From: Cerrena zonata
Taxonomy: Eukaryota > Basidiomycota > Agaricomycetes > Polyporales > Cerrenaceae
Direction: 5' to 3'
NCBI GenBank assembly: GCA_038087015.1
Contig: JASBNA010000001.1
Coordinates: 1,922,001-1,986,000 of the forward strand
Length of the DNA stretch: 64,000 nucleotides
Shown here: positions 27,778 to 38,996 of the stretch, in pieces
Numbering within the stretch: the first letter of the stretch is position 1
Layout of the letters: the number at the start of each line of letters is the position of its first letter
Made by a program: the position numbers and the translations under genes
Notes under the pieces: model-generated
What the model was told of the DNA's origin: nothing
The model's database searches: none
Seen by the model: only the letters and a program-made list of their open reading frames with translations

Positions 27778-28580
27778 TCAACAGTTTCCACTCTTCTCCC
27801 ATTCCTCATCCTCGATGATCCTATTACTAATAATCTTCCCGTTCATCGCCCTCCTCTCATCCACCTTGATGAAATCTTGATTATCTCTGCTCTTATCTCC
27901 AACCCACTTCCATGCACTGTCCCTGACGAATTGTGCATATTCCCAAAGATCCGGCTCTAATCGAGATGTCGGGGCCGCCCATAAATATGTTTGAGCTTGG
28001 ACAGGGGGCGGGAGTGAAGAGAGATCGGGGATGGCGGGGGCTGTGGAAGGAACAATTGAGGTATCGGCAGAAGAATTAGATGTGAGCGGCGTGAATGAGG
28101 TAAGGGGATGGGCGGAGACGATTTCACGAGTGTACTCCTTTGAGGGCATAAGCTATATGGTATACATGTGATTGCTGCGATACTCACGTCTCCTTCGAAG
28201 ATGTCTAGGAGTGCAACATCCGATTCAGAGAGCCCAGAAACAAGGGTCCCTCTGACGGATTTCTCATCCGGTGTTAATTCTCTTCCCTGGAAGAGGGTAA
28301 CGCTCCGACTGAATGGTAGAACTCCGGGGTAGTCTGCATTCTAATGGACTATCAATTGAGTTATCAAGCGGCAAGTAAGGGATGAAGATACCTTGACCTT
28401 GTGTCTAGTATGATCCTAAAAGATTACCGTTGTCATTACAATATGTTTCCTACTATATAAAGTGCATACCAGGAGAACAGCGGGACAGATGGATAGTTGT
28501 TCGCCTTCATGTCCAATCACCCTTCTCAGGATAGACGGATGAATGAGTGTACCGTAGAAGAATGCTGTATGAGATGACAT
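27778..28580 (-). CDS. AIG2-type gamma-glutamylcyclotransferase-like protein
   Basis: The AIG2/GGCT fold releases 5-oxoproline from gamma-glutamyl peptides or amines. Exon 1 gives MSSHTAFFYGTLIHPSILRRV, with the family FYGTL nucleating motif; later exons give NADYPGVLPFSRSVTLFQG, VRGTLVSGLSESDVALLDIF and, across a 50-nt intron, EGDEYTREIVSAHPL, which holds the conserved acidic residue of the active site. The C-terminal exon is longer than the minimal domain (Ser/Pro spacer, then LWEYAQFVRDSAWKW). Four exons. The precise substrate cannot be inferred. Divergent from the phosphatase gene at 29017. Confidence 0.82.
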
Positions 28581-29016
28581 TCTCTGAGTAGCTCCCGCAC
28601 TAACGACGCCTCTAAGCATCAGCTGCCGGGCAAGATACTTGGTTGCCGTGTCCAAGTCGAGGAGATCACACACACGAGATTGGGAAGATGATAAGCAGAC
28701 GAACCTACTCACCCTAAAACGGGCATGAACCTTTCCACTGCGATCACTGATCGAAGCCTGCGTGACAGGAACCCACCTGTTTTGGGCGGTTGTGTGACGC
28801 GGAATTATGCGAGAATCCATTTTGGTGGAAAGGCAATTCGGTGGACCCGGAGATGTCATCGCGCAAGGGTAAACACGGTCCTGCCCTATTATATATGTAC
28901 CAGCCACAGACACCATGTCATTCTAATTCATCTCCCCACCAGTCTTGCTCTGAATGCCTATAACTACCACTCACAGCTCGTAGCTTGGTCCTCTGCATTT
29001 TCTCTCCTCCCCAGTC
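28581..29016. other. Divergent promoter region
   Basis: 5' region shared by the gamma-glutamylcyclotransferase-like gene and the metallophosphatase gene. Open frames here lack conserved sequence. Nothing else supported. Confidence 0.4.
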
Positions 29017-31116
29017 ATGTCCCGTCTGTGGACAACTTCGTCGTACTGGATACTGACCACGTTCGTCGCCGCGTTCCTTTTCCTCGGAATAGTTAGGGAG
29101 ACGTCCGAGCATATCTCGTTCAAGAAGAAGAAGGAACAATATAGTATGTGCCTCTCACGTATGAACGCCTCCTATGCTAATGCCCTCTGTAGAATTTCCC
29201 GATTTTAACAGAATATACCATACCCGCACATTAAAAGAACAGCAAATCTCATTAGGTATAGGGCTTGTTGCGCGTCGCTCTCGCATTGTTCACTCATTGC
29301 TTTTAGATACCAATGACCGTATAATAATCGTCGGAGACATTCATGGCATGAACAATTCCATACAGTGAGTGACTATCCCTCTCGACGCACGTTCGTCAGA
29401 ACTTGCATAACCCTCTCCCCAACTGGGGTGGTACTCCACCTCTTGCGTGCCTCATGGCCGACTGTGCATTGATCCTCCGTCACGCCATTGTTACTTGAGC
29501 ATTCCGGGGTGGGCGCGAGGTTGACGCGGTATCTCTATTAAGCTCTCTTGCCAAACCTGGCATCGATATTCAAACTTTGAGCTTAACGTACCCAGAATGT
29601 TCTACTTCCCGCTTCTATATTTATACGTTCTCTCACGCTTAAGCATAACTCAATCACTTCTCTCGTACTCATACGTCATTTTCTAGCCACCTCTTAACAT
29701 CACTATCTTACAAGCCACATAATGACATCCTTGTCTTCGCCGGAGACCTACTAGCCAAATCCACACTTTCAGGCTCACTTTCATTCCTTGAGTTTCTCGC
29801 ACAGAATCATTACTCTTCCCTTGATGGACAACAAAAACAAGAACGAATATTCGCTGTCCGGGGGAACCATGACCAATTTGTTGTCCAATGGCGGACATGG
29901 CGAGACTGGTTTACCAAGCTCAATATCCCTCTAGATTCAAGATCCGATAGGAAACATGCCGTAACGAATGGGCAAGATTTCCTCAATTTGATTGAAGCTG
30001 AGTGGGCAGTAGAGAAAACTCGGGAAGAGAGCGATGCAGAGGAATGGGTCTCTGTCATCCGAAAGCGTGCGGAGGGGACTTGGAGAGAAGAGTGGTGGAA
30101 GAGGATACCGATGCCTGGAACAGGGAAACATAAACAAGAGTGGAGGATGTTCGGGGATCATTATTTCTTGGCCAGGTGTGTTTGCTTTCTCCATCTATTT
30201 GTTTCTCGCGGTACGAGAACTCAATGTAATGTGCAGGGAAATGTCAACAGAACAAGCGTCTTACCTCACTTCCCTCCCTCTCATTCTACACATCCCCTCT
30301 ATGCACTTCTTCGTCGTACACGCAGGTCTACTTCCTTACGACGTCCGCTTCCCACCATCAGACTCTCGCCAACCACTCGCCCACCTCCCTCGACTCACTA
30401 GCGACCTGAACACAGACCCATATGCCTTTATTCACTCTGACACCCCATCGCGACAACTCCGCATCATGTCCCGTACGGAAGACACCCAACAAGTGGCCTC
30501 GAAAGACGATCGAACGCTCCGTGAACTCCAAGAACACTCCCTCCTCACTGATATTCCGCAGAACAACGATTGGTGGAATGTTTTGAATATTAGAAGTGTG
30601 AGGAAGAATGGGAAAGTGAGTAAGGATGGGGATATTGGGAAGCCTTGGAGTAAGTTTTGGAATGGGCAGATGGAGAGGTGTGATGGATTTGACTCTGTGG
30701 TGTCGGCCGGTTTTGAGGAAGAAGAAGGCGAGGATGAGGATGATGAGGGTGGGAAAGAGGAGGATGAGGATGAAGACGAGGAGGGTGATGATGACGAGGA
30801 AGAAGACGACGACCCCGAAACTACTTATTCCCTCAGATGTCGCCCATCGACAGTCGTATACGGACACAGTGCCTCAAGAGGACTAGACATCAAACGATGG
30901 ACTAAGGGTCTTGACACGGGGTGTCTCTATGGAAGGAAATTGACTGCTCTCGTACTCTCCCGCTCTAGACGTCGATTTAACGACGAGGAATCGGTAACCA
31001 GCCCGAGGCGGCGACGGAAAGGAGAAAAATGGCAGTTCGGTGAGAGGGAAGACGGGGTCCAGATGAAGGTGCATAGCGTGCGATGTAAGGCTCCGGATCT
31101 AGAGGGCAAGTCATAA
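29017..31116 (+). CDS. Calcineurin-like metallophosphatase, Ppn2-like, membrane anchored
   Basis: Resembles vacuolar Ppn2-type endopolyphosphatase / symmetrical Ap4A hydrolase-like phosphatases. The N-terminus has a single signal-anchor helix (YWILTTFVAAFLFLGIV). Metal-site motifs appear in order: IIIVGDIHGMNNS, ILVFAGDLL, FAVRGNHDQFVVQW, FFVVHAGLLPYD and, far downstream, TVVYGHSASRGLDI. An extremely acidic Glu/Asp insert (about 30715-30825) interrupts the domain before the last motif. A long middle insertion (EEWVSVIRKRAEGTWREEW) also occurs. The first introns are about 50 nt, but the intron after GDIHGMNNSI is 322 nt (29365-29686). The basic tail ends EGKS. Confidence 0.82.
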
Positions 31117-31456
31117 TTGTGTAGTGGTTTGATCCACTTGAACATCCTACGGAGGTTTCCTTGGTTATTAGTTTCTGCGTTACATCCAACAAACACTCGT
31201 CCTTGAGTATATATATCACATTCACATGTACATACTGTAGCATACCCTTCATAGTAGCCTTTTTAGTATTCGCCGTTTAAGTGCGTATCATGTTGGTTGC
31301 AATCCACATAATATCGCAGTTTACTCGGTTTTCGCATTATGTGTTTGAATCATCTATCCGGATGAGAGTGGAAAAAAATATACTTCATATGTAAGTAATC
31401 CAAATGGCATAAATACATCCCGATCCAATCCAATCCTCATCAACACCACCCACTCC
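31117..31456. other. Convergent intergenic region
   Basis: 3' ends of the metallophosphatase and KEX1 genes face each other. AT-rich; nothing else supported. Confidence 0.45.
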
Positions 31457-33895
31457 TTAATGTCTCGGACTCCTCCCATCCTCATCATCACTATCCCCCA
31501 CACCAAATATCTCCTCTTTCGGCGTAGGCGAATACGCTCTAGCCCTTTCCTTGCCCTTCCTCGATCTCCTCATCCCACCCTCGTCATCTCCACCAACCAA
31601 GGTCGAACTCCCATCATGATCCTCCGCCTCACGTAAAGGAATACTCTCTTCGTTGCGTAAATTTCCGTGTGATGAGAGGGGGAGACCTCTGAGTCCGCCT
31701 TTTCGGGATCGCCAGTAGAGGAAACCGCCGATGAGGAGGGCGATGAGGACGAGGACGAGAGCTGCTGAGCCTGCGTTGTAGTATGCTGTAATAGGTAAAC
31801 AGAGGGACAAATAAAACGAGATCAGTATTCGGTATTCAAATTCGTTCGATCACAGATTGAAGGACAAGGACAGTAGAATTTGACGTACCTTCCCACATAG
31901 CCTTATCCTGCTCCGGAGTTTTCCCCACAGGAACGGGTACGTTGCTCGGTTTCTTCTCCGCCTCCAAGATGGGAACAGGTTTCGCTTCATCTCCTAGTGA
32001 GCTATGTATCCTTGCGCTTCCTTCTGTGATTGCGCTGAAATTGACACCCATGAATCGGAGGATCATGTCATGTGAAATATGGGGGACGTCGAATCCGGCC
32101 ATGTGGGATGCGTTGAAGATCTTGACGTAGGTGAGGTTGCGGGATGTTACCCATGTACCTGCGGCGGTGTTGTTGACCGACCACGATTGAGTCTGGACGG
32201 TCTTTACGTAGTTAAAAGTTAGCAAATAGTTCGACTTTTCTAATGAGAATACTCACTCCAAGTCCAGTAGCCCCATTCCAATTCATCGCCTGAATAGTCG
32301 ACTCGACTCCCATATAATTACATATCAAATCCTGATCTCCCGCAAACAACATCACAGGCACCTTCTCCAACACTCTCGGGAGTACCATGATACTCGAATT
32401 CGAATGTTTCGTACTCATCGCTCGATGAACACCAGATCGACATTCTTGCCAAGCTGTCGATGCATCTTGGGCGTGGAAAGAACGGACGACGTCTTGACGT
32501 TGGAGGTAGGTGTACATGTGTTTGAGGTCGGGAGGCCAGTTCATTCCACATGCGGGATAGGTGTCAGAAAGTCGGACGTCGTACATGTTTAGGCATTGTC
32601 TCGAACCGTTCACACTGGGATAGTTGGTTTTAGGACAGGTTATTTGTTAGATATATAAGAATGAAAACGCACTCTTTCGTATGATGTTCAATAACTGTTT
32701 GCATGACGGTCTCGCAAAGATCAGTGTGAACAGGCTCAACTTCCGTGGCTTGTTTCTCGAAGTCTGACATACATCTATCGGTAATGTCCTTTCCTCGTTT
32801 CCAGTCCTAAAATAAAGTATTGCATGAGAACACAGGGAAAATGCAGTGAGACGTATACATACATCTGAATTTTCCACGACCAGACCATGCTTTACAGCAT
32901 AATCAAGGAAAGAAGGGTATTGCCTTCGCCCATCTATCCAGCCGTTTCCGATAGCCGCTCCACGGAATGGGATGCCAAGATTTGCATTCAGGATGGCGTC
33001 GGCTGAAGAATGGTGTTTAGAAATATTATTCAAGTACCGGAAAAAGGTTCACGTACCGAAGTAAGGAATATACTGGCCCGCATAACTCTCACCACCGAGG
33101 TAGGTCTAACGACGATATGCTTAGAGGCCAGCACAATAGATAAGCCATTCAGAATACGTACATCCATAGTCCTGTATTCAGGGAATATTTGGTAGAAATT
33201 CCGTAGAAACTCGATGAAATATCTTGACGCCTATAACATGTGGTTAGCTGAGTTCACAGCAAACTTATGAGGAGCTTACATCAGGAAGTTCATGTAAATA
33301 CTTGTTCGTTGACGTATATGAGAATCCAGTACCTGGTGGCTGGTCCACTACACGTAAAACAAGCAATTGAGATTCCGTAGTGCCAAAACACCAATGACAT
33401 AAACGCGTACCGTAAACCATAGTGGTATACTCTTCCCATCCACCTTCGAGTTTCCTCAGCCCACCCTTTCCATCTAATCTCCAAGGACCCACTTCCATCA
33501 TCAACCCGTCAAACGACGAACATCCCGGTCCACCATTGAACCAGAACAATATCCGTTCTTTATCTGCAATCCTGCGGTTTTTGACGAGAACAAAATACGC
33601 ATGTGCTGTTACGTCTGTTGAGGATGCTAATGCGACATCAGGGTCTGTAGGAATGTGTCCAGCATATATATGTAGAGGATGTGAAGGGTCTTGTTCGAGA
33701 CCTGGGACCTTTGCCACGTATAATGACGCTGCTGAGGGCACTAGACGCATATATGCTATAAGCGAGGGATGTCAGGAAGACGAGTTTTTGTAATGACTTA
33801 CGTTTATCTGTTGGTGCTGAATGTACTTGGGGGAGGAAGAATATTGAGGGTAATAGGGCCCATAAGAATGCAGGAACGATAGCGGGGAAAACCAT
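31457..33895 (-). CDS. KEX1: Pheromone-processing carboxypeptidase Kex1
   Basis: A Golgi serine carboxypeptidase that trims C-terminal Lys/Arg left after KEX2 cleavage. The ATG at 33895 gives a signal peptide (MVFPAIVPAFLWALLPSIFF). Motifs: ILFWFNGGPGCSSFDGLMME; YVDQPPGTGFSY; LGGESYAGQYIPYFA with the nucleophile Ser; GDQDLICNYMG with the Asp; IFNASHMAGFDVPH with the His. After the peptidase comes a Pro/Lys linker, one membrane helix (SAALVLVLIALLIGGFLYW) and an acidic/Arg-rich cytosolic tail ending GDSDDEDGRSPRH, the Kex1 architecture. About nine exons. It is a general secretory-pathway gene; its position 8.5 kb from the KEX2-type precursor genes may be coincidence. Confidence 0.93.
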
Positions 33896-34243
33896 GCTGC
33901 AGTATCGCCCGCCCGACGCGTATTGCAGATACCGGATACCGAAAGAGTCGTAGAGGTGCAAGTATTATAAGGGTATTCCAAGGGCTATATCATAGATTTG
34001 GACGAGACGGAAGAGGGAATGCTGGTGCTAGAGACACAGCTTGGGTAGATGACTGACACGCTTGCTTTGGTGGTAACGACTGCCGGGTCAAGCGATAACC
34101 CTAACCTATCTCGCTTGCAGTCCGATCACTTCTTGCAATCTACGATCATTCCGCGCATGTAATTGTGATTATGGCCGTTCCTGTCTCACGCATATCCACA
34201 CGACTCGACGTCCCTCTCCACTCGAACTCTCTCTTGTTCCACC
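33896..34243. other. Divergent promoter region
   Basis: 5' region shared by KEX1 and the thioredoxin-domain membrane protein. An ACGCGT lies at 33916, close to the KEX1 start, but a single such hexamer is expected by chance. Nothing else seen. Confidence 0.4.
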
Positions 34244-35525
34244 ATGAAGCTAGCCGCTATCCTCCTCGCTTCCCTCACTTGCGCATCCACTGCCAGCGCA
34301 CAGTATTTTTCTCAGGGATGGCAGCCAGGCGAAAGTGCTCCGGAAGAAACTCCTGCACCGACCCCTGAAGCGGTAGCACCCAATGCTCCTCCTCGGGCCA
34401 GAGGTCTCCCGTCGAATCCATTCGATTTGACGAAGATTCTCGAGGCTGCACCTGTTGCGTCGCTGTTTGGTAAATTTGGTGTCAATATCACCAAACAGCT
34501 CGAAGAGGCACGGTTAAAGACTCTGAACATGTGGGATTCGAGGATACTTCTTATCACGGACGACAATTATGACGAGGTGATCGTCAACGAGAAACTTTTG
34601 CCTGAGGAGGAGGAAAAGAGGGCCTGGTTTATTGTGATGTGAGTATACCAGTTCCGTGTGCTTTTGTGGACCGTATACTGATAAGAATAAAGCACTGCAC
34701 AGACTGGACAGCAAAGCGGAATGTCCAAATTGCTCGACGACCAATGGGACGAGGCATTCAACATTACCCAGAATCTGAAAGATATTCCGTATGTTAAATG
34801 GGGTCGTATCGACTACTTTAATGTAACATATCTCACCACAAAGTGGAATATTTGGCAGTACGTTCCGTTCCGAACTCCTAATCTCGTATTGACTAACCTT
34901 TTGTCGTATCACTGAATTTTAGAGCACCGTATGTCATGGTAATTCAGAATCGAGGACAAGACCTATACTTCTTCCAAGCTACCAACACTAAGCTCAATGC
35001 GGAGTTCCTTCGCGATTTCCTGAAGCAAGAAACCTGGAAGAACAGTGTAGCTTGGAAGACACCCTTGTCCCCAGGTGGTGATTAGTAAGTCTCTTGTCTG
35101 CGTATTTTCTCTTTCATTCGCATCCACCCGTCTCCTTGTCGGAACACACCTCTCCCCCTAAGACTCTCAACGTAAGATACAACGTTACTAACCTATAAAC
35201 CAATAGCGAAAAATACATGCACTACTACGCCTTCGCCATGACCAAAGCCTACAACCTCTTCGTCGTACTCCCCCGTTGGCTCGTCATGATCCTCTCCGGT
35301 GTCGTCGCCTCCCTCGTCATGAAACTGATGCACCGGAACCCCGCAGCCGAAGTAAGCATGACGAGAGAAGAGGAAAGACAGTTAAAGTCAAAGGAGAGGA
35401 GGGAAGCTGCTGCTGCTGCCGCTGCGAAAGAGAAAGAAGGGACGGAGGAGAAGGAGGAGGCGAAGACTTCGGGTGCTACCCCTAGTAAGGGGAAAGCAAA
35501 GTCGAGAAAGGGTGGAAAGAAGTAG
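34244..35525 (+). CDS. ER thioredoxin-domain transmembrane protein
   Basis: The function is not established. Signal peptide MKLAAILLASLTCASTASA, then a Pro-rich spacer, then a thioredoxin-like region: RILLITDDNYDEVI, RAWFIVI, ISTAQTGQQSGMSKL, IPYVKWGRIDYFNVT and APYVMVIQNRGQDLYFF. No CxxC is present, so it is probably non-catalytic. One membrane helix (LFVVLPRWLVMILSGVVASL) follows, then a long Glu/Lys/Ala-rich charged tail ending SRKGGKK. Four exons. The layout resembles conserved basidiomycete proteins of the secretory pathway. Confidence 0.7.
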
Positions 35526-36329
35526 GGTTTGGAAGGATGAATATTTGGGTATATAGGGTGGATTGGATTTAGGAGGTGTTGCTTGGGGTTTCGGTTTATC
35601 TATAAACTATTGTGTACATTCTGTGTTTATTTGTTTGAATAGATGTATACTCGGAAACACTCTAATATTCGCCATGACGATCGTACAACATTGCGGGTGG
35701 AAAAAAAGCAATACGTAACAAGTATTGTTACAATCTTTTTTTATTTCATACTCCAAACTACCAACAACCGAAATCCAGACGTAACAATGCAACGACAACG
35801 ACAAACGACAGCGAGAGGGGCAAAAAATGAACACCGGGGCCGGGGTATACAATTGAAAAGTATAAAAAATGAATTCTGTGAATCTGTGATGTGTATGTGA
35901 ATGTGAAGAAGATGATAACGAGGGAATGTGAATGTGATGCAAGGAGAGTGGCTGAGGATTGGGTTATCGCCAATGTTAGAGGTGTTTCGCTTTGAATTGA
36001 AGAGGTGTAAGTGTATAGGTGATCAGTGAAGACTATCCAAGGAGAAAAGAAAACGTTTTGATAAGGATAAATCGGGAAAAGGAGATGAAGGACAGGGAGC
36101 TGTCTATAGTTATTCGTGGCAGGGGTCGTGAGATCATAATTAGGTGTAAAGGGAAGAGGATCCAGATCCAAAAAGAAGATAAAAATCGGGATGATAGCGT
36201 AACGGCGCGATCGTTATTCAGTTAGCTAGGGGGAACTCATTCAGTAAAGCGCTTCGATACCAATCAAGGGCCAATGACACACACCATGATCAAATCCACC
36301 ATAACCACCAGCCATATTCAAGACGCCCT
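35526..36329. other. Convergent intergenic region
   Basis: 804 bp between the 3' ends of the thioredoxin-domain gene and the Ser-rich gene. AT-rich with A-tracts near 35700. Open frames on both strands look like chance; nothing supported. Confidence 0.45.
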
Positions 36330-38354
36330 TCAAACAGCCCAATCCTCCATCCCACCAGTTCCTCCAAACCCAGGTCTAGCACCCCATCCAACGCCAGCTT
36401 TCCCATACCGCTCTTCGGCATGTACACTCATCGACGGTCCACTCAACCCTCCATAAACATATCCACTTCCAGACGATGCACCTTTACTACTCGACGCAGT
36501 GCCAAGCAACCAACTACTAAACCAACCTCTCCCACCAGGATCCTCTCCGTCCTCTTTCTGGTCTCTATCCCCATCCTGTAGACGCCTCGGTGAAGACCTC
36601 GACCTCGACTTGCGAGACGATTTGATCGAACGTGAACGTCGAGATGTCGAAGCACCCGAGGTTCCTCCAGGTAACTCGGCGAATGAAATACGTTTCGGTG
36701 TAGAGTGTCCTGATGAAGGTCTACTGAACCCTAGCCCAAACCCGATTGAACCATTCGCACCGATCACCGCATCAGGGACATTGAGCATGCTCCCACTCGG
36801 TGTGGACGTGGTCGGTGTAGCAGGTGTCGAGCGGACTTTGAGGCTAGAATGTCGAGGTGGAGAAGGAGGTCTTATCGAATGTCGACCTTTGGTGAAGAGT
36901 CGGGAAATGGATGCGGTTGCGGTTGATGTGGAGGCTACTGGTTCAACAGTAGGAGGGGTAAGGAGAGATGGGCGAGGCATGGGTGGGTTTCGACTGGAGG
37001 AGGAAGCTCGGGAAGCGGGGGCTTTATCTAGGATGTTGCGTAAGGATTCGAGGGTCTTGTCTACGTGGAGGGTGTTAGAGTCAGATGATTCGCCGGACGA
37101 AGCAGAGAGTTCTTCGATCGGCTGAGTGATGAGGGATGTCGTGGATTGCTTATAACGGACGGGGGATCCGTTCCTGCTGATAGAACGAGAACGAATCTGG
37201 GGAGATGAACTCTTCGATGATGATCGTCGTGTAATGATTGGGGGAGGAGGGGATTTAGACTTCTTGCCGGGGATGATGGTAGAACACGTAGTGACGCTTG
37301 AAGTGCTTGATCGTCGAGTCTTGGGTTTCGTTGAGGGTTTGGCTAGAGTGATCAGCAGGTCTGTTGCTCTAGAGGCAATTGGAGGCGAGGGCTCGCTGGG
37401 TGGGGAGAAGGCCAGGTCTGACGGGATAGGTGTAGGCGGCAGATGTGTCGAGGAACGCATTCCCAGAGTGGAAGGTAGGGTAATGGCGGTGGGATCTTCT
37501 GTCGAGTCGATGTACATTGTCAAAGCCCGAGGAGGCGGAGAGATCAAATCATTTCGATCGCGAATGGTGTAATTCAATGTCGATGATGATTGTGATGCTT
37601 CTGACGTTCGTGCTCTCCGGAATTCTACTGAAGGTCTCCGAAGACGAGAGTGTATGCTGCTGGATGTAGGCAGGCTCTGGCTAATGGGAGAACTAGAGGA
37701 CGCTTCAGGTTGGTCGACAGGAGAGAAGAGTCCCTCGACGCCTTCGGATATCTTATCGAGGTTCTCCAGCCAGGAATCCTGTAAGTGATCATTGGCATTA
37801 ATCCGAGATGAAAGGTTCCGCGCCTGGACCTCGAGGGTGGAATCAGCCATACTATCATCTGCAAGGACTGTAGAAAGACTTGTTTGTGTTGATATGGAAG
37901 ACTGGAGCAAAGCGTTGGACATTTCTAATGCGTGTACGCTGCGTGCAAGCAATGAATCAAGATAGGGATCGTTGGACGAAGAAGATGCAAGTCGACGTTG
38001 ACTACTACTCCTCGAACCAGCAGAGCCTTGTGAACGACGACTACTTCGCCTGACGGGGGAAAACGTAAGTGGTGGTGTGAGGGGTACGTAAGAAGAGGAG
38101 GACGGTGAATATATTCTCCTTTGGGCAACGAGCTCTTGCTCAGAATCCGTGTCTGCGTCGCCTTCTTCTGCACTATCAGAGTACTCCGGGGGTTTATCTG
38201 AAAGGTCTTCTTCGGCAGGCAGTCCGACAGGTTTTTGCCACGGCGGGGAAGTGTAGGCAGGTAGGGTGGGGACGTTGGAGTCTGTGGATAGACGAAGGGC
38301 TGAGATGCGTTTGCGGTGGGTCCGCCGGTAAGGAGATTGGTGGAGAGAACTCAT
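36330..38354 (-). CDS. Long intrinsically disordered Ser/Pro/Arg-rich protein
   Basis: No family recognised. A single uninterrupted 674-codon frame starts at the ATG giving MSSLHQSPYRRTHRKRISAL; the frame stays open 5' of it but the basic start fits basidiomycete homologue style. Nearly all of it is low-complexity with many SP/RS dipeptides (RSRSISRNGSPVRY, KSSRKSRSRSSPRR). An ordered-looking island, DPYLDSLLARSVHALEMSNA to RINANDHLQDSWLENL (about 37980-37770), could form helices; another is HVDKTLESLRNIL. The end is Gly-rich with GWFSSWLLG and MEDWAV. Absence of introns is unusual here. A cytoskeletal or signalling scaffold is possible but unproven. Confidence 0.65.
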   Translation of the reverse strand: MSSLHQSPYRRTHRKRISALRLSTDSNVPTLPAYTSPPWQKPVGLPAEEDLSDKPPEYSDSAEEGDADTDSEQELVAQRRIYSPSSSSYVPLTPPLTFSPVRRSSRRSQGSAGSRSSSQRRLASSSSNDPYLDSLLARSVHALEMSNALLQSSISTQTSLSTVLADDSMADSTLEVQARNLSSRINANDHLQDSWLENLDKISEGVEGLFSPVDQPEASSSSPISQSLPTSSSIHSRLRRPSVEFRRARTSEASQSSSTLNYTIRDRNDLISPPPRALTMYIDSTEDPTAITLPSTLGMRSSTHLPPTPIPSDLAFSPPSEPSPPIASRATDLLITLAKPSTKPKTRRSSTSSVTTCSTIIPGKKSKSPPPPIITRRSSSKSSSPQIRSRSISRNGSPVRYKQSTTSLITQPIEELSASSGESSDSNTLHVDKTLESLRNILDKAPASRASSSSRNPPMPRPSLLTPPTVEPVASTSTATASISRLFTKGRHSIRPPSPPRHSSLKVRSTPATPTTSTPSGSMLNVPDAVIGANGSIGFGLGFSRPSSGHSTPKRISFAELPGGTSGASTSRRSRSIKSSRKSRSRSSPRRLQDGDRDQKEDGEDPGGRGWFSSWLLGTASSSKGASSGSGYVYGGLSGPSMSVHAEERYGKAGVGWGARPGFGGTGGMEDWAV

Positions 38355-38996
38355 AGCTGTTACGAGACTTTGAAATAAGATATGAGAGATACGAAAATAA
38401 ACTAAGGGACCAGACGCGCTGGTGTACGCGTCGGCTGTCGAGTCAGAACGGAACCTCCGATGACGGTAGAAGGGCAAGGGTTATGGATGGATAAGGTTGC
38501 GGGGAGTTCAAAGTGTGGGGACCGATTCCTGGGTCATGAACTGGCTTTTTCGCAGACAGACCACATGTACCTCTGTGGCTGCGAAGGACACGTGCCAGCA
38601 GCCTGTCTATCCTGTGTGAGGACGATCCCTGAGCTGCGTTTCCGACTCGATGCGAAAGAGATGAAAGTGCTGGAGTGTGGATGGTAGCAGCGTGCACTCT
38701 CCAGAAGAAAGAAGAATAGGAGACTGAGACACTCCGGATCTGTAACTCGCCTAACAATTTGTCGTCGGATATTTCACAGCATAGCTTTTCCTACTATGCT
38801 GCATTACCTTTGGTAATTAATTATTGCCATATCGGCATGCATTATATTACTAATCCCATTGGATGATGCGACCATGATGCAAACCCTTCATGACTTTTCG
38901 CCGGCCTCTATTCCTTAGCATCTTACTCACCATGCTCGACTTTTGCTTTATAACCGCACTTCCATCTCGCTGTACTATCATTCTCAGAAGACCAAA
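38355..38996. other. Divergent promoter region
   Basis: 5' region shared by the Ser-rich gene and the PAPS reductase gene. A TTATAA sequence lies about 50 bp before the reductase ATG. A 75-codon frame at 38460-38687 (Cys-rich) has no support beyond being open. Confidence 0.4.

Noticed and set aside
31457..33895. KEX1 as a dedicated member of the peptide locus
   Set aside because: It is a conserved secretory-pathway gene found in all fungi and is separated by unrelated genes; proximity alone is not evidence.
36499..37125. Long plus-strand frames opposite the Ser-rich gene
   Set aside because: Mirror of low-complexity coding sequence; no start context or conserved motif.
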